DNA of 12,029 bases, from the NCBI GenBank assembly GCA_014728435.1, contig WJLP01000105.1, positions 1-12,029 of the forward strand, in the 5' to 3' direction. The notes below the pieces were generated by a model. That model was given only the letters and a program-made list of their open reading frames with translations, searched no databases and was not told the origin of the DNA. The DNA is from Candidatus Uhrbacteria bacterium. GTDB taxonomy: Bacteria > Patescibacteriota > Patescibacteriia > 2-12-FULL-60-25. Each line of letters starts with the position of its first letter. Position 1 is the first letter of the stretch. This document shows positions 1 to 5,543 of the stretch, one piece after another. The position numbers were made by a program, and so were the translations under genes.

Positions 1-78
1 AACTTGAGTTTTGGGTTAATTTTAGGCTTTTTGTTGGGTTCGGCGTGGGTCTTGGCGAGGATCAGGCAGATACGGTAA
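1..78 (+). CDS. 3' end of a membrane protein (partial, unidentified)
   Basis: The first reading frame is open from the window edge to TAA at 76-78 and gives 25 residues. They form a hydrophobic stretch (FGLILGFLLGSAWVLA) followed by a basic tail (RIRQIR), which fits the last transmembrane helix of an inner-membrane protein with a cytoplasmic C-terminus. Another frame stays open to 93 but gives a less membrane-like, less typical peptide, so this call is tentative. The family cannot be named from so little sequence. A terminator follows at 225-249, which fits the end of a transcription unit here. Confidence 0.4.
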   Translation, partial: NLSFGLILGFLLGSAWVLARIRQIR

Positions 79-224
79 CTCAGATTAGTTGTTAGCTGTA
101 TTAGAGTCCAGCGTCTTAAAAGTTGTTGAACTGTTTAATAACTAAAAAACAAGTCTCCTGATAAGGCAAAGCTCAGCTTAGCTTAGCTGTGGGATTTAGG
201 GGTTGTAATTTAGATCGAATATTT

Positions 225-249
225 TTGGCTTAATTTAGCCAATTTTTTT
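225..249 (+). terminator. Rho-independent terminator
   Basis: A perfect 6-bp stem TTGGCT (225-230) / AGCCAA (237-242) with a 6-nt loop is followed directly by seven T (243-249). It would end transcription of the gene entering from the left edge and isolate it from the promoter at 373. Confidence 0.75.
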
Positions 250-372
250 ATATTGTTCGAATTTTATTAAATTTTTCCGATATTTTTTAGTACCAATTTT
301 TGTACATCTTGTTAGTTATTTTGGTACATCCTGTCAGATATCTGGGTACAGAAGAATTCATCTTGGTCGGTA

Positions 373-401
373 TTGACATTTCCGCCATTTTGTGCTATAT
401 T
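373..401 (+). promoter_or_regulatory. Strong sigma-70-type promoter upstream of gene A
   Basis: A perfect -35 box TTGACA (373-378), a 17-bp spacer and a -10 box TATATT (396-401, 5 of 6 consensus positions) preceded by TGC, the extended -10 signature. Transcription would start near 408, giving gene A a leader of about 300 nt, which is very long compared with the few-nucleotide leaders predicted for other genes in the window. It could also drive a small RNA. Confidence 0.7.
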
Positions 402-655
402 CATTCATTCTTTACAGAAGCGCATGTGTGGTTTTTAAGCCGTTTCATGGCCGGTTGGGATGTCTTCCTCCTCACCTCATCCGCCATGGGACGACTCAAG
501 AGCCTCACCAATTGATGAATGATTCAAGATAAATGAATCAGGAATCTCACGGTAAGGTTGTACCTTAAATTTAAGAACTGAAAGCCCTCTCCCGCTTAGT
601 TTAAGAGGGGGATGTTGAGCTTAGCTCGACAGAGGGAGTTAAACCCGAACTTCAC

Positions 656-697
656 GCCCCCCGAGGGCGCTAACCAAAAAGCGCCTCCATGGGGGGC
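656..697 (+). promoter_or_regulatory. GC-rich 5'-UTR hairpin abutting the gene A ribosome binding site
   Basis: The outer arms GCCCCCC (656-662) and GGGGGGC (691-697) pair perfectly. Inside them GAGGGCGC (663-670) pairs with GCGCCTC (681-687) with one bulged G, and three bases (688-690) are bulged. The loop is ten A-rich bases (671-680). The stem ends three bases before the GGAG Shine-Dalgarno (701-704), so it could control ribosome access or protect the 5' side of the message. There is no T-tract, so it is not a standard terminator. Confidence 0.6.
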
Positions 698-711
698 AAA
701 GGAGATAGGAC

Positions 712-1947
712 ATGAAAAGTATTTGGAGCTTTTGGGCAGTTTTGTTGGCTTGTATTCTCATGTCGATGCCGGCGTTGGCGCAAAGCGCGAATCCGACCGA
801 TGAGGACGTGGCGGAACACGTGAAGAATGACAAAGTTCTCACGTGTGACGATGTCCGTGACTGTCAGGAGAAGCAGGTCATTCGTTGGCATAATAACTGG
901 GTGCAATGCCTGGTGCCAACGGTAAAGCAAATTAGGCTCGAAAACGGCACTTACAAAGCCGTGGACGGGCCGAATTTCAACTGGAAGCGCGGTGAGAAGT
1001 GTGAGTGCCCGGAGGGATACACAATGTCCCGGGCGCATCGCATTCAAACCGTGACCGGCAAAGACGGCACGGTTCACAAAACCGCGTTCATAAGCGGTGT
1101 TTGCCTTCCGCTTGATGTGGAACCGAATGCGGTGATTATCGCGGATGCTTTGAATAAGCAACGCGAGTTCATCGCGCAGGTGAACACCGATTTAGCAAGA
1201 CATAAAGACGATGTCCTGGCTTGGTTCAACGATCTCTCCGGTGAGGTCTACTATAATCAAGAGGATATCGCCAAATTGAGCGGCCGCGTGGATGCACTCG
1301 AAGCATTCATGAACGGTTCTTGTCAAACGAGCAGGCCCGGGAGCTGGAAGTTCTACGTGTGCAATCGCGTGGAACAGCTGGCCGCGCAGGTCTACGAAGA
1401 CATTAAAAAGCTCAAGCGCAGGCAGAAGGAAATGGCTGTGCGTGCGGTCTTCGAGCTTTCGCACTACGCGGGAGGTCGTGATCTCGTGGGCGGTGGAGTT
1501 GGCGGAGCTTGGTATCCGGCGCTGTCCGAAAGGGTGCGCTGGGAGCTGGGCGGCCGGCTCACATTGACCCACGGCCAAGACATGACCGAATACGACGGCG
1601 ACAGTGCCGCGGCGGTCATGGGCACGGTGTACACCGGGCCCAGCTTCCTCGCAACCGAGGATGGTCAGGTTCAAGTACACGCCCGCGCCATGGTCCAACA
1701 GGCCTATCGCATCGATGGCTTTGAGGCCATGAGCGGCGGAGTCGGGCCGGAGCTCGGGGTCTCATTCTGTCCAAGTTCCGAGGCGGACGCACCCTTGAGT
1801 TTCTGCGTCCAGCCTTTCCTGAACCTGGGGTATGGCCGGTCCGGTTATCCGGAAAAGGCCGACCCCGCGGCCAATGTGCCCAACCATTACCGAGAAGAAA
1901 CCGGTTGGCGCGCAGGCGGTGGGATTACCCTGGGCGGTCAGTTCTAG
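712..1947 (+). CDS. Exported Cys-rich coiled-coil protein with C-terminal beta-barrel-like domain (gene A)
   Basis: 411 aa; no family recognised. The ATG has a good AAAGGAG Shine-Dalgarno ending 7 nt upstream. Residues 1-23 are a Sec signal peptide with an apparent signal peptidase I site ALA|Q. The mature head (24-135) carries six cysteines (45, 51, 66, 97, 99, 131), probably as disulfides. Residues about 139-245 are mostly helical with heptad-like stretches (DIAKLSGRVDALEAFM; RVEQLAAQVYEDIKKLKRR), interrupted by C204 and C217. Residues 242-411 alternate polar and hydrophobic residues in about eight strands with Gly-rich turns and end in Phe, a pattern typical of small outer-membrane barrels. 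Gene C at 4126 has the same layout, which suggests related roles at the cell surface. No convincing terminator follows, so read-through into gene B is possible. The barrel is my inference; a soluble beta-sandwich is the alternative. Confidence 0.85.
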   Translation: MKSIWSFWAVLLACILMSMPALAQSANPTDEDVAEHVKNDKVLTCDDVRDCQEKQVIRWHNNWVQCLVPTVKQIRLENGTYKAVDGPNFNWKRGEKCECPEGYTMSRAHRIQTVTGKDGTVHKTAFISGVCLPLDVEPNAVIIADALNKQREFIAQVNTDLARHKDDVLAWFNDLSGEVYYNQEDIAKLSGRVDALEAFMNGSCQTSRPGSWKFYVCNRVEQLAAQVYEDIKKLKRRQKEMAVRAVFELSHYAGGRDLVGGGVGGAWYPALSERVRWELGGRLTLTHGQDMTEYDGDSAAAVMGTVYTGPSFLATEDGQVQVHARAMVQQAYRIDGFEAMSGGVGPELGVSFCPSSEADAPLSFCVQPFLNLGYGRSGYPEKADPAANVPNHYREETGWRAGGGITLGGQF

Positions 1948-1953
1948 TTTTTT

Positions 1954-2032
1954 CTCCTCGGTGCAATGCCGAGGAGTTACTAAGCGGTTTCATCCTGAAA
2001 TCGCTATGGATGGCAATGTTCTGTTGCCATCC
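1954..2032 (+). repeat. Three back-to-back hairpins between genes A and B
   Basis: Three stem-loops follow each other within 79 bases. The first is CTCCTCGG (1954-1961) / CCGAGGAG (1969-1976), 8 bp with a 7-nt loop. The second is 1983-1992 / 1996-2005, 10 bp with one G-T wobble and a 3-nt loop. The third is GGATGGCAA (2008-2016) / TTGCCATCC (2024-2032), 9 perfect bp with a 7-nt loop. None has a T-tract behind it; the T-run at 1948-1953 lies in front of the first stem. They may stabilise the 3' end of the gene A message, set the A/B expression ratio, or be remains of a palindromic element. Confidence 0.65.
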
Positions 2033-2045
2033 CTTCTTCCTGAGA

Positions 2046-2089
2046 GTTTAACTCCTCACCCTTAATAAGGGGGAATGAGGGGGATAAAC
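2046..2089 (+). repeat. Imperfect palindrome with GTTTA/TAAAC ends
   Basis: GTTTAACTCC at 2046-2055 opens a C/T-rich arm that pairs imperfectly with the G-rich arm ending at 2089 (TAAAC), around a TTAATAA centre. GTTTAACTCC is the exact reverse complement of GGAGTTAAAC at 635-644, so gene A lies between inverted copies of this 10-mer. Similar pyrimidine-arm hairpins with a TTTAA-type centre occur at 585-611 and in the terminator at 5454-5484, which suggests a small family of interspersed palindromes. Confidence 0.5.
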
Positions 2090-2175
2090 TTTCGGGCTGG
2101 GAGACCGGTCGTTTGATATTTGGAAAAACCGGCCAAAAGGCCGTTCGAACAATACAAGTTAAGAAAGGAAGAGAC

Positions 2176-3870
2176 ATGATGAAGAAGCAATTCTGGATGA
2201 GTTTGGTGGCGTTTGTGATGTTTGCGGCACCGGGTTGTACCCCGGATGGCGCAGACTTTGGCATTGCCGGAGCCGCGGGCGCGGCAGGGAGTGCCGGTGA
2301 AGCCGGAAGCGGTGGATCCGGAGGTTCCGGTGGCTCGGGCGACGAATGTACGCCCGACGGCATGGAGCGCGACTGCGAGTGCCCCGACGGTTCGGATGGC
2401 ACGCAGTCGTGCGAAGACGGAGAGTGGGGCGAATGCGAATGCCCCTACTACCCGGACGACGACGGTGACGGATATGGGGACGAGAATTCGGATCCCAATA
2501 CGGACACCGACGTGCCGGACGGCCATGCCGGCAACAACGACGACTGCGACGACGGCAACGCGTCGTCCAACCCCGGAGCGGACGAAGTTTGCGATGGGGA
2601 GGATAACGACTGCGACGGCAAGGTGGATGAGGGCTGCGAAGGCCCGACGTACACCTACTGCCGAGACGCGGACCAGGACAACTGGACCACCGCGGAGTGC
2701 AAGGCCTTCTCTGAGTCTAGCCCGCCCGCGGGATGGAGCTCGCAAAAGTCCAGTCCGATCGATTGCGATGACGGGGATGATCAGGTGAACCCTGGCATGC
2801 CCGAAATCTGCGGAGACGGCAAGGACAACAACTGCGACGGCAACAAGGATGAAGGTTGTGTGTCGCAGGAGATCTGTAACAACGGCAAGGATGACGACGG
2901 CGACGGCCTCGCGGACTGCGCGGATCCGGAGTGTGCGAATGCCGCCAACTGCGGCGGCAATGAGTACACTCACTGGAAGGATGCTGACGGTGACGGATAC
3001 ACGGACGGGGAGAATTTCACGGATAGCAATCCGAACGCTCCGGCCGGGTACACCAATTCGCCGAAACAAGGGATTGATTGCAACGACAACAATCCCAATG
3101 TCCACCCTGGTCATCCCGAGGTGTGCGGAAACGGCATCGACGATAACTGCAACAAAGCAATCGACGAGGGCTGCGTAACGCAGGAAGTCTGCAACAACGG
3201 CGTGGACGACGATGGCGATGGCCTCGTAGACTGCGCTGACCCGGACTGCGCCAACGACCCGGTTTGCGACACTGGTTGCACGAACGGGGATACTCAAGCC
3301 TGCAGCTGCGCAGGCGGTGGTACCGGGACGCAGACTTGCACCAACGGCAGCTGGGGCAATTGCACCGGCTGTACGACGCCGACCGAAGAGGTCACCGTTC
3401 AGGTGACTTACTCCAACCCGGTCCCGTGGTGTGTGAATGAGCCGGAAATCAACTTCTGGTGGGCACAGTACGCCACCGGAGAAACCGGTGACACGGGATG
3501 CAACTATTCCGGCGACGGCAATGTGACTTGCACGTACAAGATCTACCCCGCACAAGCAGAAAACTTCGAAGGTCAGGTGTATCTCTACGGAGTTGCGCCG
3601 AACGCGAAGTACTGGGGAGATGTCTCGGGTGACATCGTCTATCCGAATGACCCGAGCGTGCGTGTGTCTTGCATGACCCAATCCGAGCTCGATGCTCAGG
3701 AGGGGCAGACCCACCTGGACGTGAACGGACGCATCGAAGTCAAGGTCGAAGGAGTGAAAGTGCCGCTGTGCTTCAAGCATAATGGCGCTGCTAAGCTCCC
3801 TTCCTGCGAGTACTGTTGTGACGAATCGCCGTCGCATCCGTATCAGAACTTCGTGAGCTGCACCAACTGA
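2176..3870 (+). CDS. Lipoprotein with collagen-like linker and MopE-type metal-binding repeats (gene B)
   Basis: 564 aa from the ATG at 2176, chosen because an AAAGGA Shine-Dalgarno (2164-2169) precedes it; a second ATG follows at 2179. Residues 1-20 are a lipoprotein signal with APG|C21 as lipobox. Nine Gly-X-X triplets (29-55) make a flexible tether. A CTPDG...GTQSC...WGEC module (58-88) recurs at 368-398. In between are Asp/Cys/Asn-rich repeats of the putative metal-binding MopE type: C124-C154, C197-C228 and C302-C333, each ending DEGC, with acidic DxDxDG-like loops suited to calcium. The last two belong to a 105-residue tandem duplication. Residues 401-564 form a separate cysteine-containing, beta-rich domain that I do not recognise. 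The protein is probably anchored outside the cytoplasmic membrane and stabilised by disulfides and Ca2+ or another metal. This architecture is common in myxobacterial lipoproteins, so transfer is possible. No catalytic motif is visible; a binding or adhesive role is more likely. Confidence 0.87.
   Translation: MMKKQFWMSLVAFVMFAAPGCTPDGADFGIAGAAGAAGSAGEAGSGGSGGSGGSGDECTPDGMERDCECPDGSDGTQSCEDGEWGECECPYYPDDDGDGYGDENSDPNTDTDVPDGHAGNNDDCDDGNASSNPGADEVCDGEDNDCDGKVDEGCEGPTYTYCRDADQDNWTTAECKAFSESSPPAGWSSQKSSPIDCDDGDDQVNPGMPEICGDGKDNNCDGNKDEGCVSQEICNNGKDDDGDGLADCADPECANAANCGGNEYTHWKDADGDGYTDGENFTDSNPNAPAGYTNSPKQGIDCNDNNPNVHPGHPEVCGNGIDDNCNKAIDEGCVTQEVCNNGVDDDGDGLVDCADPDCANDPVCDTGCTNGDTQACSCAGGGTGTQTCTNGSWGNCTGCTTPTEEVTVQVTYSNPVPWCVNEPEINFWWAQYATGETGDTGCNYSGDGNVTCTYKIYPAQAENFEGQVYLYGVAPNAKYWGDVSGDIVYPNDPSVRVSCMTQSELDAQEGQTHLDVNGRIEVKVEGVKVPLCFKHNGAAKLPSCEYCCDESPSHPYQNFVSCTN
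2641..3270 (+). repeat. 315-bp tandem duplication inside gene B
   Basis: Residues about 156-260 and 261-365 align without gaps at a constant offset of 105 residues: Y159/Y264, D164/D269, P184/P289, C197/C302, C228/C333, C234/C339, C248/C353, C253/C358 and C259/C364. At DNA level the units are 2641-2955 and 2956-3270. Each unit holds a DADxD loop, a DC(D/N)D...NPG...DEGC MopE-type motif and a CNNG(K/V)DDDGDGL...CADP(E/D)CAN loop. The first motif of the protein (92-154) lacks this last part, so it is a shorter, older or trimmed copy. Confidence 0.85.
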
Positions 3871-3923
3871 CGCTGGCCCATTGGCAAAGCGTTGAATTCG
3901 TAAATTTGTTCTTTGAATGTCTT

Positions 3924-3957
3924 AACCCTGTTGGCACTAGCTGACAGGGTTTTTTTT
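3924..3957 (+). terminator. Rho-independent terminator after gene B
   Basis: AACCCTGT (3924-3931) pairs with ACAGGGTT (3944-3951), and the inner bases can pair further around an ACTA loop. A continuous T-run reaches 3957. It closes the gene B transcript 54 nt after the stop codon and separates it from gene C. Confidence 0.9.
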
Positions 3958-3962
3958 ACCTT

Positions 3963-3996
3963 GATTTACATGATTTAGCAGGATTTACAGGATTTA
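3963..3996 (+). repeat. Short tandem repeat of GATTTA units
   Basis: GATTTA occurs four times, at 3963, 3972, 3982 and 3991, with 9, 10 and 9-base spacing and linkers of the CAT, GCAG, CAG kind. The repeat lies between the gene B terminator and the gene C promoter. The near-helical spacing could suit a protein-binding site, but this kind of CAGGATTTA repeat is also common as neutral intergenic sequence. Confidence 0.6.
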
Positions 3997-4053
3997 AATT
4001 AATGTAGAATTTGTTTATATTATTGTTTTATTGAAGATATTGAGGTTGGAGAC

Positions 4054-4082
4054 TTGACAAAAGTGGGAAAATTTGCCTTAAT
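4054..4082 (+). promoter_or_regulatory. Promoter of gene C
   Basis: Perfect -35 TTGACA (4054-4059), 17-bp spacer and -10 CTTAAT (4077-4082, 4 of 6). The predicted start near 4089 leaves a leader of about 37 nt containing the AAGGAG Shine-Dalgarno at 4114-4119. Gene C is therefore a unit of its own, although it resembles gene A. Confidence 0.6.
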
Positions 4083-4125
4083 GAGGCTATAAACAGAAAT
4101 AATTTTCCACCAAAAGGAGTTGGGA

Positions 4126-5436
4126 ATGAAAAAACGAACTTTCGCAATTTGTATTGTTACTTTGTGTTTGACCATACCCGCGAGCGCTTTCGCACAGGGA
4201 GTGACTGATCCGTCTGATTTGGGGCAGTGCATTGCTGAGTGTGAGGCACAGCTAAAGCTGATTTGTTTCGATGAGAGCCATCGCGACATCACCAAGTTAT
4301 GCCCGCAAGTCAAGGCTTGCACTGCATTGTCGCAAGACGATCAGTCTGCGGCTACGGCGCTTTTGGGCGCTTGTTATGAGGGCGTAACCAACAATTGCCC
4401 AAGCATGTGCCCGCCGGGCGGGCCTCCCAAGGCCAAGACGCCCAAGCGCAAGACACCGCCTACGACAAAGCGGCCGCCCACGAAGCGTCCGCCGTCGCCC
4501 AAGCGCGACAAGTGCGAGGCGGCCGGTGGGTTTTACCTGACCGAGCCGGGCGGAAGCGAGAAGTTTTGCTACACGCATCAGAGTATGTATGAGCATCTGC
4601 GTGGAGTGGAGGCTCGCTTGAATGCGCTCGAGGATCGCGCCAAGACCTACATCGATAGCGGTGAGCCGGTTCCTTCCGACTTGAAGCGTGATTACGAAAG
4701 TGAACGGCAGCTGCTCATGGATATTGACCGGAGCGTGGTTGGCTTGAGTGACGAGCTGAAAGCCGTAACCGATCGGATGATCGAATTGGCGAATCATTTC
4801 AACCAACGCATCGCGCGGCTGGAGTCGCGCATGGACGCGAACGAAGCCATGGCCAGCGCGGCTTTAGGAGAAGCGAAGGCCGCTCGCAGGGAAAAGGCCG
4901 GTGCCATTGAGCCGGCTCTCGTTGGTTGGCGGTTGAATCCGTATTTTACGGCTCAAGCCTTCACGCTCTACGACCAAACCATGTTTGCCGGGGGCTTGGA
5001 AGCAGGTATCTACCCGTCGCTGTCGGCAAGCGGGCGCCATCGTTTGGCACTCAACCTGGGTGTTGGCAAGGCGGGAGATTACTTCGAGCAGTCCATGGTT
5101 CAGCACCATGTTTCGGCCGGGTACGCGTACTTCGCGCCTGCCGGATCCTTGTCGTTGGGGCTGGGCGTGAACCGCTACAGCCTGACCGATGTTCAGCAAG
5201 GGCGTTTGTTCTGGGCCGGGCCGGTGCTGGAAGGCACGCTCAACCTGGCCGACTTGAGCAAAGCCGATGATCCGATCAAGGGGCAAAACCTCTTCGTGTC
5301 GGGCAGGCTGGGCTTGGGTTGGCGCTGGGGCCGGCATGGAATCCTGGGTACGGGCACCGAGCCGGTGAAGGATCGGTTCGATGCTCCGGTCACGTTCGGG
5401 ATCGGTGTCCAAGGCGTACCTTTCTTGGGGGATTGA
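4126..5436 (+). CDS. Exported Cys-rich coiled-coil protein with basic Pro hinge and C-terminal beta-barrel-like domain (gene C)
   Basis: 436 aa; no family recognised. The ATG at 4126 is preferred over an upstream TTG (4120) because AAGGAG ends 6 nt before it. The signal peptide is cleaved at AFA|Q after residue 23, as in gene A. The head (24-96) has eight cysteines (35, 39, 47, 59, 65, 83, 91, 95). Residues 97-128 form a Lys/Arg/Pro hinge with repeated TKRPP, followed by C130 and C148. About 155-258 is a coiled coil (VEARLNALEDRAK; RIARLESRMDANEAMASAAL). About 265-436 shows eight alternating beta segments with Gly-rich turns, as in an eight-stranded barrel. The order matches gene A, but I see no clear residue-level similarity beyond composition, so they may be distant paralogues or convergent. 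The basic hinge could bind anionic wall polymers or lipids (inference). It has its own promoter and a strong terminator. Confidence 0.85.
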   Translation: MKKRTFAICIVTLCLTIPASAFAQGVTDPSDLGQCIAECEAQLKLICFDESHRDITKLCPQVKACTALSQDDQSAATALLGACYEGVTNNCPSMCPPGGPPKAKTPKRKTPPTTKRPPTKRPPSPKRDKCEAAGGFYLTEPGGSEKFCYTHQSMYEHLRGVEARLNALEDRAKTYIDSGEPVPSDLKRDYESERQLLMDIDRSVVGLSDELKAVTDRMIELANHFNQRIARLESRMDANEAMASAALGEAKAARREKAGAIEPALVGWRLNPYFTAQAFTLYDQTMFAGGLEAGIYPSLSASGRHRLALNLGVGKAGDYFEQSMVQHHVSAGYAYFAPAGSLSLGLGVNRYSLTDVQQGRLFWAGPVLEGTLNLADLSKADDPIKGQNLFVSGRLGLGWRWGRHGILGTGTEPVKDRFDAPVTFGIGVQGVPFLGD

Positions 5437-5453
5437 GGACTTCCTCCCCCAAA

Positions 5454-5484
5454 CCTCCTCTTTAATCAAGAGGGGGCTTTTTTT
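5454..5484 (+). terminator. Rho-independent terminator after gene C
   Basis: CCTCCTCTT (5454-5462) pairs with AAGAGGGGG (5468-5476), 9 bp with one wobble and a 5-nt loop. Seven T follow at 5478-5484. It lies 17 nt after the gene C stop. Confidence 0.92.
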
Positions 5485-5496
5485 GTTTCAACTCAC

Positions 5497-5525
5497 CCGG
5501 TTGCTGTGCTTACCGGTTCTTTTTT
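5497..5525 (+). terminator. Possible second (tandem) terminator
   Basis: CCGGT (5497-5501) and ACCGG (5512-5516) form a short GC-rich stem with a 10-nt loop, followed by a T-rich tract (TTCTTTTTT). It may back up the terminator at 5454-5484, insulating holB. The stem is short, so this is less certain. Confidence 0.45.
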
Positions 5526-5543
5526 GTTAAGCTGGGGCGAGAT

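Larger units (their letters stand above)
250..711 (+). other. Long non-coding region with promoter and structured leader of gene A
   Basis: This stretch of more than 450 bases has no convincing gene. The only open frame of any length, from TTG at 300 to 515, has no ribosome binding site, no family resemblance, and contains the promoter at 373-401 inside it. The first part is A/T-rich. After the promoter come five stem-loops one after another: 520-540 (7 bp, TGATTCA/TGAATCA), 553-567 (6 bp, TAAGGT/ACCTTA, 3-nt loop), 585-611 (C/T-rich arm against AGAGGG), 614-630 (7 bp, GTTGAGC/GCTCGAC, 3-nt loop, one wobble) and 656-697 (the strongest). I do not recognise a known riboswitch class. Confidence 0.6.

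Noticed and set aside
300..515. 71-residue open frame starting with TTG
   Set aside because: No ribosome binding site or family resemblance, and the best promoter of the window lies inside it.
1948..1976. Terminator after gene A
   Set aside because: The T-run precedes the hairpin and nothing T-rich follows it, so it does not have the terminator arrangement on either strand.
599..2089. Integron-type attC sites around gene A
   Set aside because: GTTAAAC (638-644) and GTTTAAC (2046-2052) fit the core-site patterns, but the partner ends do not (GTTTAAG, GATAAAC), the palindromes are short at about 45 bp, and no integrase is in the window.
2062..3837. 591-residue open frame on the minus strand opposite gene B
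   Set aside because: Its product is a low-complexity Val/Ile/Ala/Arg-rich string expected as the shadow of Asp/Gly/Cys/Asn-rich GC-rich codons; the + strand has the lipoprotein signal, recognised repeats and Shine-Dalgarno.
3963..3996. CRISPR array
   Set aside because: The repeated unit is only about 6-10 bases with no spacers of CRISPR length and no cas genes.
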